Shown one piece after another: positions 44,254 to 53,950 of a stretch of 64,000 nucleotides of DNA. The notes beneath the pieces were generated by a model that ran no database searches, was not told where the DNA came from, and worked only from the letters and a program-made list of their open reading frames with translations. Location of the stretch: positions 1 through 64,000 of the forward strand of contig DATKZI010000013.1 in NCBI GenBank assembly GCA_035528035.1, written 5' to 3'. This DNA comes from JABLTI01 sp035528035. Lineage in GTDB: Archaea; Asgardarchaeota; Heimdallarchaeia; JABLTI01. Both the position numbers and the translations under genes were made by a program. Positions within the stretch are counted from its first letter, which is position 1, and every line of letters starts with the position of its first letter.

Positions 44254-45348
44254 TTATGCAGTTAATGTTTTCTTTATAGGAGTTGTGATATAATAATCAT
44301 CATCAATTTTCCAACATTTTTCTTTGAAATCAAAATTATCAGGATAAAACCAATACAGTCTCGATTTTTTCGTGTCTAAAGTATGAATTTTTGTTAATTC
44401 ATTTTTTTGCCACATTGAAAAAGCAAAATTTGATGCTTGAGTTGGACCCATATCTGCCCACAAAAGTATCTTATTATCAGCTAGAATATCCAATGCTAGC
44501 CTAAATGGTGGTGGATTATTTCTAATAGCATTAAATATTTGGGTTATTTTTTTATCTGTCAGTTCATAACCTATTGCGACGTATGTTTCTGTTAAATCAA
44601 AGATCTCTCTATTGTAAATAAAACGTATTGTTTCAATATAATTTTCCATGACATAATTGTATTCTCTATGTGCTTGTGTCTTACTTATTTTCAACTTATC
44701 TTTGATATCTATTTGTTTGATGGATCCATTTGCTGTGAGCATTCGTAAAATTCTGAAATGATTTTCTTGGAATTTCGAATAATCTATTGGTAATTTCTTT
44801 GCAGCTTGTATCTTTAACTTACTATCGGGTAAAGAACTAAACCAGTCATTCCAAGAAAAATTCCAATTTGACATTTTAATATTATATCGTTTTAAATCAG
44901 CATAATTTTCATTTCTTATCCCTATACTAGAGAGCAATTCATAATTCTTTATTATGCTTTCTTTTTCCAATTTTTTGAAAAAATCATCCAATAATTTTGT
45001 AGTGTTGATTGGAGTGTCGAATTGCATGAACAATCCGAAGTCTCCTCCAAATGCTCGCGCACGATAATGAGTATAGGGGTGCTCATCACAAGCTTTTTCC
45101 AATAATAGTAATTTATTTAATGATTGAACTTTAGCAATGACACTTATCCGATCTAAACCCAATACTACTGGATTATATATTGCGATTGGATCTCTGATTA
45201 TTTGTCGTTCTTTAAGATCATCTACTCTTTTTTTGGCAGTAATCCTTGTAACATCTAATAGGGTAGCCAATTCGGTCATTGGCATAGAGGGGTTTGATTC
45301 GAGAGCTAAGAGAATAGCGAAGTCTTCATTACTTAAAGTCATATTCAA
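44254..45348 (-). CDS. Lrp/AsnC-type transcription regulator with two HTH domains
   Basis: A 364-residue DNA-binding protein. The N-terminal Lrp-like HTH is LSNEDFAILLALESNPSMPM with TELATLLDVTRITAKKRVDD, followed by a ligand-binding-like alpha/beta part (VLGLDRISVIAKVQSLN). A second HTH begins at about residue 195 (HFRILRMLTANGSIKQIDI, then LKISKTQAHREYNYVMEN). The duplicated arrangement is longer than a standard 150-residue Lrp. It lies upstream of the caspase-like gene on the same strand, 188 bp away, so it could regulate that gene or itself; this is inference. Confidence 0.72.
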   Translation of the reverse strand: MNMTLSNEDFAILLALESNPSMPMTELATLLDVTRITAKKRVDDLKERQIIRDPIAIYNPVVLGLDRISVIAKVQSLNKLLLLEKACDEHPYTHYRARAFGGDFGLFMQFDTPINTTKLLDDFFKKLEKESIIKNYELLSSIGIRNENYADLKRYNIKMSNWNFSWNDWFSSLPDSKLKIQAAKKLPIDYSKFQENHFRILRMLTANGSIKQIDIKDKLKISKTQAHREYNYVMENYIETIRFIYNREIFDLTETYVAIGYELTDKKITQIFNAIRNNPPPFRLALDILADNKILLWADMGPTQASNFAFSMWQKNELTKIHTLDTKKSRLYWFYPDNFDFKEKCWKIDDDYYITTPIKKTLTA

Positions 45349-45410
45349 GCGAACACTCTTCTTTTTAACAAGAACCGACCAATTATAGTTTTTTTCTATA
45401 GGTCTTATGT

Positions 45411-45908
45411 TTATGGCTCAATTATACAACCTAAAGGTCCTGTTCTATCTGTACCACCGGGAGGATCGAAATTATATTGTTCTGTACCATAGACCATGTA
45501 AGGAGTATAGGTGTACAATATGCCAGTTATTTCTAAACAGTACCAACCTGATTCACTAGCGTGATTAATCAGATACAAAGTTGGATAAGCAACGCATTCA
45601 CAAGGACTTGTTACATAGAAAAGATAATCATAAATTACCCCAGATGGCAAAGTTAAACTTACTAGCAAATAGAAATTAATTATTGTTCTAATTGGCATAT
45701 AGGTTAATCGATGAACTATTAATGTAAAATGAGAAATGATATCATTTTCTACATTATCTATACCATCAGCATAATAATAAGCATCTTGGATATCAATGTA
45801 GAGAAGAATTTCTTCATTTTGTATTATTGTCTCTGCTGAAACTAGATTGATAGGGATAAGAGTTAGAGTCATTATCATTAATATTAAAATGACTTTTTTA
45901 AATCGCAT
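45411..45908 (-). CDS. Secreted protein of unknown function
   Basis: A 165-residue protein with a clear signal peptide (FKKVILILMIMTLTLIPINL) and predicted cleavage after SAE. The mature part is rich in beta-strand patterns and aromatic residues, with three Cys (CECVAYP and WYCLEI, plus one near the end), so a disulfide is possible. ATG 45908 preceded by GTGAGGT is preferred to the TTG at 45920. It resembles no family I can name. Confidence 0.6.
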   Translation of the reverse strand: MRFKKVILILMIMTLTLIPINLVSAETIIQNEEILLYIDIQDAYYYADGIDNVENDIISHFTLIVHRLTYMPIRTIINFYLLVSLTLPSGVIYDYLFYVTSPCECVAYPTLYLINHASESGWYCLEITGILYTYTPYMVYGTEQYNFDPPGGTDRTGPLGCIIEP

Positions 45909-46025
45909 ATACCTCACCAATTTCCATTATATTTATTGAATTAAAAACATTTGGAATAAATGTAAATTTTGTTGAACCTTTCTGTACAATTGTTGCATGA
46001 AAGACGCGTTTGAATGATTTTTTGT

Positions 46026-47276
46026 TTATTTTTGTGTTTGATCATTGACTTCTTCTTTCTTGATTAAAATAAATCGCATCTTAATGAAATCAAATGTTAA
46101 TGCATAATTACGGAAAAATTGATGTGAAATAATCCCCCCAACCTTAAAACCTAATTTTTCTTCTAACGGGAAACTTCCTGCAAAAACACCATTAATGTTT
46201 CTCTCTACAGCATCACCAAATGCTAGTTTATCAATTACAAATGGAATTGCTTTGACCTTTCCACCACCACCTATTCCTTCAAACGATTTACTTTCATCTA
46301 AGACAACACTAGCATTATCAAGCGTAACTTTGGACCCCGTAAAACCTCCCCCAGCAAGACCAGTATCAAGAAAGAAAAGGGTAAGGTCAGCATCATTAAC
46401 TTGCCCCCAAGCAACCATAAAATGATCTTCAGCTAGCCAAAAAGGTATTTCAATCGAATCCAGGTTTTTTATTTGATTCTCAAATTTATTCAATTGGTCA
46501 AAGGTGTTTTTTCGAAAGATTAATTCTCCTTGAGGGTAATCTAATGTAGTAATAAAATGATAGAAAAATGCTGTTCCAATAATACCATCAATTCTAAGCC
46601 CACCAAATATTTGACTTATTGGTCTTATTGGCAAGAAATTTGCTGGTATGTTATTCACTTTTAAATTACCCAAAGTAAACGAATCAATCTTACCTAGATT
46701 AATTGGTGCTTTCATACCACCCGCAAATGTTCCCTCCTTTGATCCAAAAATTTCTAAATTGTTCTCTTTAGCAAAATCAAGATCAATCATTAATTCAGCT
46801 GCACCTGTATCGATGAGGAAATTAACAGGTTGTAAATCATTTATTTTAACTTGAATAATTGGTAAAGGATCTACTTGCAATATTTTTATTTTGTAACTAT
46901 CAGAATCACTTACAATTTGATATGGTTGAATATCTTGGAAACTTTCTAATCTTTCAGCCATATCGTTAATCCCATAGAAACGAAGATGTAAAGATGCTTT
47001 TTGATACTTATCTTGTCGATAATAGGTCTCTGCTAGTAAAGCATGAGGTGCAGGTTCTTGAGGAGCGATTTCAGATGCTTTCAATAAATATTGTTCAGCT
47101 TTTGTGAAGTTATTTTTCATAAGAGCTAAATTTCCTAATAAGACTAAAGCTTGAAAATTCTTGGGATCTTCTTTCAAAATTTCATGAAATGATTTCTCAG
47201 ACTCAGTAAATTGACCTATTTGAAATTGAAATGTTGCGATAAATATCGGATCTATACCTGAAGTTTTGTCTGTCAT
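46026..47276 (-). CDS. TPR protein fused to a retropepsin-like aspartic protease with two Asp-Thr-Gly motifs
   Basis: A 416-residue protein without signal peptide. Residues 1-115 are three TPR units (AEQYLLKASEIAPQEPAPHA, ALLAETYYRQDKYQKASLHL). From about 140 onward it is a clan AA aspartic protease: VNFLIDTGAAELMIDLDFA (about 157) and a second FFLDTGLAGGGFTG (about 305). Family members often act as homodimers with one motif, so having two suggests a single-chain, pepsin-like active site, in which the TPR part could recruit substrates. An alternative is that one motif is non-catalytic. Confidence 0.8.
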   Translation of the reverse strand: MTDKTSGIDPIFIATFQFQIGQFTESEKSFHEILKEDPKNFQALVLLGNLALMKNNFTKAEQYLLKASEIAPQEPAPHALLAETYYRQDKYQKASLHLRFYGINDMAERLESFQDIQPYQIVSDSDSYKIKILQVDPLPIIQVKINDLQPVNFLIDTGAAELMIDLDFAKENNLEIFGSKEGTFAGGMKAPINLGKIDSFTLGNLKVNNIPANFLPIRPISQIFGGLRIDGIIGTAFFYHFITTLDYPQGELIFRKNTFDQLNKFENQIKNLDSIEIPFWLAEDHFMVAWGQVNDADLTLFFLDTGLAGGGFTGSKVTLDNASVVLDESKSFEGIGGGGKVKAIPFVIDKLAFGDAVERNINGVFAGSFPLEEKLGFKVGGIISHQFFRNYALTFDFIKMRFILIKKEEVNDQTQK

Positions 47277-47363
47277 TAGTTCCTCATCCTTAAGATTTCA
47301 ATAATCATCTAGAATTTTAACATTATTGGTTATGAAAAAGAATTGAGAAGAGAAAGAAAATAT

Positions 47364-47538
47364 TCACTTCTCTGATTTAGAAGAAGTTTTCGAGATAATT
47401 TCTTTTAGTTCAGAAGCTTTCTCATTTTGCTCAGTGCCTTTAAATATAAATAATAATCTATTGTTAATTTAATTCTTCATGTAAATGAAACATCATTAAT
47501 GAATGATTAATCAAATAGTTTTCTAATTCATTACAATT
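47364..47538 (-). pseudogene. Small frameshifted gene remnant
   Basis: On the minus strand, protein-like sequence runs from about 47538 as NELENYLINHSLMMFHLHEE to LN, then an extra base breaks the frame near 47466 and the adjacent frame continues NNRLLFIFKGTEQNEKASEL to a TGA at 47364. The junction and coherent composition on both sides fit one short gene with a single frameshift. No match is recognised. It fills most of the 397-bp gap 47277-47673, otherwise featureless. Confidence 0.4.
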
Positions 47539-47673
47539 TTATTTAAAACATAATAACTTTAATTAAAAAATTAAATTTACAATTCGAAGTCTTCTATTGC
47601 ATCTAAAAAAATAGGTCATATTAACGAAAATAAAAAAATGAACATTGGATTTCTAATTAAATTAAAAATAATT

Positions 47674-48177
47674 TTATTCATGTTTAAGACAGGTAAGAAG
47701 TTCTCCAATGTACATACGATGATAATCACCATTTTTATAGAATTTATCTCCAAATGTGTGCAAGAAGTTTTCTGGTTTAAGATCTTGATAGTATAATTTC
47801 TTACATATTAAGACAAGCTTTGCTTCTTTAAAATAGGGAGTGTTTAATATTTCTAAGGGAGACAGATCAACTTCTTTCATTTTATCAATGTCTCGACCCG
47901 ATTTTGAACCACAGAAATTTAAGATAGAACGATATTCTTGAGCAAAGAAATTTAAGCTAAAGGTTTCCTGTTCTTCTATAAATTGATAGGTATAACGGCT
48001 TGGTCGGACAAAAATAAAACTCACTGGTTTGTGCCATAAAACACCAAGACCACCCCAAGAAGCAGTCATCATATTATACTTTTCTTTTGAACCTGAATTG
48101 ATAAGCATCCAATCTAGACCAATTAGATTTATTGCATTCTCCGTCAGGTCTTTAGGATTAATTTCAATAAAAGTCAT
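47674..48177 (-). CDS. Flavin reductase-like FMN-binding protein
   Basis: A 167-residue split-barrel flavoprotein. The segment YNMMTASWGGLGVLWHKPVS followed by VRPSRYTYQFIEEQETFSLNF is the FMN-binding signature of the flavoredoxin/flavin reductase-like family, and ILNFCGSKSGRDIDKMKE follows as usual. Such proteins reduce FMN or shuttle electrons. It is a single gene with ATG at 48177. Confidence 0.85.
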   Translation of the reverse strand: MTFIEINPKDLTENAINLIGLDWMLINSGSKEKYNMMTASWGGLGVLWHKPVSFIFVRPSRYTYQFIEEQETFSLNFFAQEYRSILNFCGSKSGRDIDKMKEVDLSPLEILNTPYFKEAKLVLICKKLYYQDLKPENFLHTFGDKFYKNGDYHRMYIGELLTCLKHE

Positions 48178-48308
48178 GAAGGTAAAATAATCTCTTTCAA
48201 ATTATAAAGATTTGTAAGGAAAGGAATTTACTCCAAAATTAATTATTGGCATCTAAAAATAATGGCAAATATTTAAGTGTTTGATTAGAAAAACTAATAT
48301 GTGGTTAA

Positions 48309-48989
48309 ATGTCAACAAAAAATCTAGTTACAGAGAAACGAGATGTTAGTGATTTCGATTATCTAGAAATACGTGAGCATCACGAGGGTGAGTTAACTAT
48401 TTCTTTAGGAGAAAAGGAGTCACTTGCCATAGAAGCTCCTGTAGATATGATTGATAGAATTGAAACTACTGTTCATGATCATAAGCTTTTTATTAAAACA
48501 GGAGGGAACATCATTAACCAAATAGGTGATTCTTTTAGAACTAGCTTAACCAGAAGGAAAATCAAATATATTTTAACTGTTAAGGAACTTATTGGGGTAG
48601 AAATTTCAGGCATATTAAAGGCAAATATAAATGATATCAAAAGTAATTACTTTATCTTGAAATTTAATGGTGTGGGAACAATTAAAATCAATTCTTTAAA
48701 AGCAAGATTTCTTGATGTAAAATTATCTAATTTAGGTAAAATTGAAATAAATGGTAGAGTTGAAGAGCAAAAGGTAACCATAAAAGGTTCTAGTAACTAT
48801 CAGGCTCAAGATTTGCTTTGTGAAAAAAGTAAAATCGATCTAAATGGTATTGGAAAAGCAATAATTTGGGTTACGGAAGAATTGGATGTTTCTATTCGAG
48901 GAGTTGGTAGTGTTTCCTATTATGGAGCACCAAGAATAAAGTCTCATGTTACACCGATGGCGAGCCTTCTTGGTTTAGGAAAAAGATAA
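48309..48989 (+). CDS. DUF2807-like (head GIN) beta-solenoid protein
   Basis: A 226-residue protein with alternating strand-turn repeats as in DUF2807 domains: EKRDVSDFDYLEIREHHEGE at the start, then LKFNGVGTIKINSLKARFLD and KLSNLGKIEINGRVEEQKV, ISIRGVGSVSYYGAPR near the end. In bacteria these are secreted adhesin-like; here no signal peptide is visible, so it may be cytoplasmic. The C-terminal MASLLGLGKR tail is short. Single gene, function unknown. Confidence 0.65.
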   Translation: MSTKNLVTEKRDVSDFDYLEIREHHEGELTISLGEKESLAIEAPVDMIDRIETTVHDHKLFIKTGGNIINQIGDSFRTSLTRRKIKYILTVKELIGVEISGILKANINDIKSNYFILKFNGVGTIKINSLKARFLDVKLSNLGKIEINGRVEEQKVTIKGSSNYQAQDLLCEKSKIDLNGIGKAIIWVTEELDVSIRGVGSVSYYGAPRIKSHVTPMASLLGLGKR

Positions 48990-49036
48990 TTACATTACAA
49001 TATCCTTTTTACAATAAAATATATTTGATTAGTATT

Positions 49037-49693
49037 TTATCCCTTTGTTATCCTTACAGCTGGAAAACCTGTTCCTGGGCATGAGAAATGTAATTGTTTA
49101 ATTAGCCATTTATGATTTTTCTTTATAAAACAAAAGCTTATACGGATAGGCCAAACAAAAAGTTTACTTTGTTCATACTGATATAATACAGAGCTAGCAT
49201 CATTAATTATTTGATAAAGAGATAATGTACTTGATTTATTCTCTTCAGTTATTGCTCTTATTCTATTTAATGACCTATTTTTGCTTGCTTCGAAGGAACG
49301 GTTTTCCTCCTCAGTAGTTAACCTAGTAGCAGTAGCAAAAACAGTTGCCCATGAACAATTGTTTTCTACCATTATTTCAGCTTGATCTAAATAAAATTTT
49401 AATTTACCAAAATGCTTCCAATCATTCTCAAACATTTCAATAGCTACTCTTTGCCCAGTTCGCCATTCAAAATCTCCTGGATAAATAGCATTAGTACCAA
49501 TTATCTGAACATTTTCATCTAGAAGTTCTTTTACCCAAATTTCAACTTTAGAAATATCTCTCTCAATATACCCTTGATAGAATGCCTTTAACTTTTCGAA
49601 AATTATTAATTCATCGCCAATGAATTTACTTGTTTTACTTTTTAATTTGTCATCAATTATTTGTTCAATTTGATTTAGTTCATCTGAGTTCAT
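49037..49693 (-). CDS. NTF2/SnoaL-like fold protein
   Basis: A 218-residue protein. The N-terminal helix pair (LIIFEKLKAFYQGYIERDIS) followed by EWRTGQRVAIEMFENDW and the strands LKFYLDQAEIMVENNCSWAT and RISFCFIKKNHKWLIKQLHF are typical of SnoaL-like_3 proteins, cone-shaped folds that bind small ligands. An insertion of about 45 residues (NRSFEASKNRSLNRIRAITE onward) splits the sheet, which is atypical. No catalytic pair is obvious. Confidence 0.6.
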   Translation of the reverse strand: MNSDELNQIEQIIDDKLKSKTSKFIGDELIIFEKLKAFYQGYIERDISKVEIWVKELLDENVQIIGTNAIYPGDFEWRTGQRVAIEMFENDWKHFGKLKFYLDQAEIMVENNCSWATVFATATRLTTEEENRSFEASKNRSLNRIRAITEENKSSTLSLYQIINDASSVLYQYEQSKLFVWPIRISFCFIKKNHKWLIKQLHFSCPGTGFPAVRITKG

Positions 49694-49850
49694 TCTTATC
49701 TAACCTCAAATAATCTACTTCATTATTAGTAATTAATTAATTAATTAATATTATTATTTTTATCAGTCTTATTTATGAAAGTAAAAATTTTGCTCTTAAT
49801 AAATCATTAAAAATATCCTTAACCAAATATTAAAGAAAAAAAGAAAAAAA

Positions 49851-50216
49851 TTAGGATTTTGATCTAAAACTAATAGCCATTGCTTGATCTGTTTCTTTAA
49901 CTTTACCAAATTTGGATTTATTGACTTTTAGTTTGATAGAAGCCAAGTATTGATCAACTATTAACTTGAATTCTTGTTTTGAGATAGCAAATGTGATAGT
50001 AATGTCAGTATCGGAAAGTGGTTGATAAGTTTCTAAAGGAAGTGGAAATTTGTATTTACCAAGAAATCTTTTCACAAGAATAATAGCATAATAATCTTTT
50101 ACTCCAGGAGTTTCAGTAGGAGTTGAATCTAACCGAATAATCTTTCCCAATTTTTCACCTTTTTCCGCAAGTGCTATCTTTGATACCATTTGTGAATTTT
50201 CCATTCTAATTACCAT
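49851..50216 (-). CDS. Small unknown protein, possible PRC-barrel-like domain
   Basis: A 121-residue protein. The start of the domain, IALAEKGEKLGKIIRLDSTP, resembles PRC-barrel proteins (Gly-x-x-hydrophobic-Gly-x-hydrophobic pattern), and DYYAIILVKRFLGKYKFPLP could be the following strands, but the match is loose. The C-terminus is basic. Start may be ATG 50216 or ATG 50204. Confidence 0.5.
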   Translation of the reverse strand: MVIRMENSQMVSKIALAEKGEKLGKIIRLDSTPTETPGVKDYYAIILVKRFLGKYKFPLPLETYQPLSDTDITITFAISKQEFKLIVDQYLASIKLKVNKSKFGKVKETDQAMAISFRSKS

Positions 50217-50361
50217 TATATAGTATTTTACTATTTACAAATAAAAACAATTGTAATTGATTAGATAAGAAATTAAAGAAAGTATTATTCCTCCCAGTAT
50301 TTGATAATTCAGAATTTATTTTATAAAAATTCCATTAATCCAAAAATGTTATTATGTTAAA

Positions 50362-50865
50362 TCATAATAAATTGGAAATTTCATCTTTCAATTCTTGAAT
50401 AAATTTTGTGTATTCTCCTTCAGCGTAAATTTTTTCACTTTTATTATTATAATCAATAGGAAGGCCAGGATATGGATCATTCAAATATCGAGGATAAAGA
50501 TGTACATGTAAGTGTGGACAAGTATTTCCATGTATTTCATAATTAATTTTTACTGCTTTTGTAACTTTTTTCAATGCTTTAGCATAAATGCTTATTTCTT
50601 TCATAAATCCCCATAATTCTTCATCTGATAATTCATATAACTCAATAACATGAATTTTTGAGATTATATGACATGCTCCTTTTATACATTCTTTTGGTTC
50701 AGAATTCAACCAAGTATATTGTAATTCATAAACATCCTCCGTACCTTCGGGCATTGGTTCGTTTTTACAAATAGAACAATTATCTGGATCTAACTGTGAT
50801 AACCACTTGTCATAATTCACATGAAAGCTCATTTTAATCAACATTATTTGATTATTTAGTTTCAA
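50362..50865 (-). CDS. HIT family nucleotide hydrolase/transferase
   Basis: A 167-residue histidine-triad protein that hydrolyses nucleoside phosphoramidates, AppppA or similar. The active-site motif is HLHVHLYPRY (His-x-His-x-His), and EIHGNTCPHLH precedes it. The N-terminal CSICKN (about 30) is half of the zinc-binding Cys pair often found in HIT proteins; the other pair is the Cys in IKGACHII. The N-terminal start is uncertain: ATG 50832 (MSFHVNYDKW) is more compact than 50865. Confidence 0.88.
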   Translation of the reverse strand: MKLNNQIMLIKMSFHVNYDKWLSQLDPDNCSICKNEPMPEGTEDVYELQYTWLNSEPKECIKGACHIISKIHVIELYELSDEELWGFMKEISIYAKALKKVTKAVKINYEIHGNTCPHLHVHLYPRYLNDPYPGLPIDYNNKSEKIYAEGEYTKFIQELKDEISNLL

Positions 50866-51018
50866 AAAATTATTGTTCCTCGCTTTTAAAATACTTTAGA
50901 ATTTTTATATTGTTAGCAATTAAAAAAGTTGGAAAGTATTCAGAAAAGATAATTTGCTGAGTAATTCTTAAATAATTTAATGTAATCGTAATCAACATTA
51001 CGATATTGTTGTGATATT

Positions 51019-52395
51019 ATGGCTCTTCTTAAATCTGGACAGAGAATTGCATATAGTGTTGCAAGATTTGGTACAAGTATTTTTATGAACATTGTAACCC
51101 TTGCTTTATTCTATATTTATGATAAGGAATTTGGCTTAGCTGAAGATTCTAATCTTAATGCTATAGCTTTAGCTGTTGGAAAAGTAGTTATTGGTTTTTC
51201 AAGCTTTATTTTTGGATATATTTCAGATATACTAAAACCATCAAAAATTGGACGGAGGAAAATTTTCATCTGGACAGGTGCACCACTTCTTGCTTTTTCA
51301 TTCATTATGTTAATGACACCCAATTTGCTAATACCTTCTGCTGGTGTGACTGGTGTATTTGTTTGGCTTTTAATTTGGAATGCCTTCTTTAATCTCTTCT
51401 ATGGATACCTCTTAACTCCTTATCAATCATGGATGGCTGAAGTAACTACTTCTGATGATAGACTTCTGACATCAGGATTACAAAATACTACGAATGTACT
51501 ATCCACCTTATTTGGTATAGGTTTCGCCTTTTTATTACCAGGTCTACTTAATTTAGATGAGGGGTTGAATTTTACTAATAGTATGATTCTCTTAGGAGTG
51601 ATCTTAGGATTTGCTATAATAGAAGTTGGTATGTTTTTACCATCTTTGATAATGATAAAAGAAGAGAATATTGAACGTAAGGAAAGAAATGTTTGGCGAG
51701 AATTTAAGATTGTTTTATCAAACAAAAATTATGTTATTTGGTTTATAGCCCAAGGAATATATTCCATGGGATTAACTATAATAAATAGTCTGGTAATAGT
51801 CTTTTCAGATGATATTTTAGGATTTACTGAATTTTATCAAACATTGATATTTGGTCTATCTGTTTTCATTACTCTAATTTTGTGCTTTTTAGCTTGGGGA
51901 AAAATTGCTAGTAAAATAGGTAAGAAATGGTCACTGATAATTGGTTTTGGTTTACTAGTTATAGTTTTACCTTTCTCAATGATCTTCAAGATTCTACCCG
52001 CATCATGGCTTGAATGGGCAGGTTACATCTATGGATTTCTAATTGGTGTAGGATTATCTGCTCCTTATCTCTTCCCCTATGCAATTATTGCTGATATTGC
52101 TGCAAAGGATGAAGAGAATACTGGTGAACCTCGAGCAGGTATGTATAATGGGTTTAATTCCATTCCTTTGAATATTTGCCAAGCTTTAGCTTTTCTTATG
52201 GTAGGCTTCCTCAATAAAGAGGGAGCTAATTTTAGGTTATATTGGTTTGGTTTATTTGCAGCGTTGTTTATTTTGTTAGCAATTCCTGTCCTTTACTTTG
52301 GTAATTTTGATCCCTATAAAGGCAAGAAAATAACCCAAGATAAAACCATTACTCAAAATGATATAGCTATAGCTGATAAAACTGAAGAGGTTTAA
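51019..52395 (+). CDS. MFS transporter, GPH/SLC45-like sugar type
   Basis: A 458-residue, twelve-helix transporter of the glycoside-pentoside-hexuronide/SLC45 kind. The N-half has FGYISDILKPSKIGRRKIFI with the motif A-like Asp and Arg-Arg, then NLFYGYLLTPYQSWMAEVTT and DDRLLTSGLQNTTNVLSTLF, typical of this family; C-half motif is AWGKIASKIGKKWSLIIGFG. The stop overlaps the next frame, a sugar isomerase-like gene, so sugar uptake is likely, but the substrate is unknown. Confidence 0.85.
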   Translation: MALLKSGQRIAYSVARFGTSIFMNIVTLALFYIYDKEFGLAEDSNLNAIALAVGKVVIGFSSFIFGYISDILKPSKIGRRKIFIWTGAPLLAFSFIMLMTPNLLIPSAGVTGVFVWLLIWNAFFNLFYGYLLTPYQSWMAEVTTSDDRLLTSGLQNTTNVLSTLFGIGFAFLLPGLLNLDEGLNFTNSMILLGVILGFAIIEVGMFLPSLIMIKEENIERKERNVWREFKIVLSNKNYVIWFIAQGIYSMGLTIINSLVIVFSDDILGFTEFYQTLIFGLSVFITLILCFLAWGKIASKIGKKWSLIIGFGLLVIVLPFSMIFKILPASWLEWAGYIYGFLIGVGLSAPYLFPYAIIADIAAKDEENTGEPRAGMYNGFNSIPLNICQALAFLMVGFLNKEGANFRLYWFGLFAALFILLAIPVLYFGNFDPYKGKKITQDKTITQNDIAIADKTEEV

Positions 52396-52409
52396 TGAGG
52401 TGTGAAGAC

Positions 52410-53273
52410 ATGGGATTGTTAATTGGTATTAATCCTTTCAAATTTGAGGATTTCTTTGAGATGGTCATGGCTGGAGAATTGGATTTCTCCAATCTTAGCT
52501 ATCTTAAAGTAATGAAAAAAACATTGGAAGCAGGTTTTACTCATATCGAAATCAATGGTGACCTTCCTTATACTTTGCCTGGTATGTTAGAGGATAATGA
52601 AATTAATCAATTGGTAGAAATAAAAGAAAAAAACAAAATAACTTATTCAGTTCATTTGCCATTGTGGGGTTTGGAACCATCAGCTTTTTCTCCTCAAGCT
52701 CGAAAAGGAGCAATTGATGCTTTTATAGATTGCATTGAAAGAACAAAGAAACTAGATCCTTATTGTTACGTAATTCATACAACAGGTACATTAGCTGTTG
52801 AATTCTTAGGTTTGAATTTACCTGATTTCGCTAAAGGTATAGTTGCTAATCAATTTGTTGAAAACGCAAAAAATTCACTTGAAAAATTACTTGAGAGAAT
52901 AGAAATCCCATCGAGAAAAATAGCTGTTGAAAATATAGAGTTTCCTTTTGATCTAATGGAACCAATCATTGAAGATCTTGACTTAAGTATCTGTTTTGAT
53001 ACTGGACATCTATTAGCTGGTTATTCAGGTAAAATTAGCGTTTTAGATTTTATTGACAAATATTATGAGCGAATTATTGAATTACATCTTCATGATGGTG
53101 CATATCCAAGAAAAGACCATAAACCATTAGGTACGCTTGAATTACCTACAAAGGAACTATTGACAAAATTAAACAACAAAGAATTCAAAGGACCATTAGT
53201 ATTTGAATTAGGTTTGCAAGAAGCTATACAATCAATGCAGTTTATTAAAGAACATTGTCCAGAAGTTCTCTAA
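52410..53273 (+). CDS. Sugar phosphate isomerase/epimerase-like TIM barrel
   Basis: A 287-residue protein of the xylose-isomerase-like/AP endonuclease 2 superfamily. Metal-binding residues are visible in YSVHLPLWGLEPS, VIHTTGTLA, VENIEFPFD (Glu), CFDTGHLLAG (Asp, His), ELHLHDGAY (His, His) and VFELGLQEA (Glu). Start ATG 52410 is chosen because GAGGTG at 52397-52402 is seven bases upstream; the in-frame ATG 52395 overlaps the transporter stop. Transporter and isomerase form an operon, pointing to uptake and conversion of a sugar or inositol. Confidence 0.85.
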   Translation: MGLLIGINPFKFEDFFEMVMAGELDFSNLSYLKVMKKTLEAGFTHIEINGDLPYTLPGMLEDNEINQLVEIKEKNKITYSVHLPLWGLEPSAFSPQARKGAIDAFIDCIERTKKLDPYCYVIHTTGTLAVEFLGLNLPDFAKGIVANQFVENAKNSLEKLLERIEIPSRKIAVENIEFPFDLMEPIIEDLDLSICFDTGHLLAGYSGKISVLDFIDKYYERIIELHLHDGAYPRKDHKPLGTLELPTKELLTKLNNKEFKGPLVFELGLQEAIQSMQFIKEHCPEVL

Positions 53274-53436
53274 TATCTGCTATTTTTTCTTTTTAACATT
53301 CATAAATAAAAAAAAGGAATTAATAAAAAGCAATCTAAAAACGCAAAGATTGTTTTGAATTACACCATCATTTTATTATTATTTTAATTGATAATAACCA
53401 CGAATGTTTTTATCTGAATAAAAGGAATAATTAACT

Positions 53437-53916
53437 ATGAAAGCATTAATTATTTATTATACAATGAGTGGTCGAACAAAAAAGATCGCTAAAGCAATTG
53501 CTAGAACATTAACTAATTATGAAGTGACTTTTTCGCCATTTGAAATTTCTTGTAAATTTTACGAAAGAATGGCAAGAATTAGTAGTCTTGAGAAAGGAGA
53601 TTTTTCATCAATAGACGCTGAATTAAAATCTCTCGATGTTAAAGATTATGACTTGATAGTGTTTGGTATGCCTACATATGGTAATAAACCTCCCAATGCT
53701 TTTAACGAAATAATGGAAAGAATTGGTAACCTCGAAGGTAAGAAAGCTGTTGTTTATGCTACAGCTCGACTTAATGGAGGGGGTACTCGCAAAATTATGA
53801 AAGCAAATGTCGAGGCAAAAGGTGCTCAAGTTATTAATCAAGCTCTATTTATCGGTCCTTTCTGGATGGGAACTAAAAAAGCTATCAAATTTGGACAATT
53901 AATTAATGAAAGTTAA
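53437..53916 (+). CDS. Flavodoxin
   Basis: A 159-residue FMN electron carrier. The phosphate-binding loop is IIYYTMSGRTKKIAKAIA at the N-terminus, followed by the usual YDLIVFGMPTYGNKPP and ARLNGGGTRKIMKA segments. It would pass electrons in redox chains such as those of IorAB or ferredoxin-dependent enzymes. Single gene followed by a weak hairpin terminator at 53918. Confidence 0.9.
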   Translation: MKALIIYYTMSGRTKKIAKAIARTLTNYEVTFSPFEISCKFYERMARISSLEKGDFSSIDAELKSLDVKDYDLIVFGMPTYGNKPPNAFNEIMERIGNLEGKKAVVYATARLNGGGTRKIMKANVEAKGAQVINQALFIGPFWMGTKKAIKFGQLINES

Positions 53917-53917
53917 A

Positions 53918-53950
53918 GAGAAGTCTAACATCTTCTCATCTTCATTTTTT
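53918..53950 (+). terminator. Hairpin plus T-run after flavodoxin
   Basis: GAGAAG (53918-53923) and CTTCTC (53932-53937) are six-bp arms followed by ATCTTCATTTTTTAT. Confidence 0.45.

Noticed and set aside
49733..49756. ATTA-repeat tract as a possible origin or iteron
   Set aside because: It is a short low-complexity AT run of a kind common in this genome, without other origin features.
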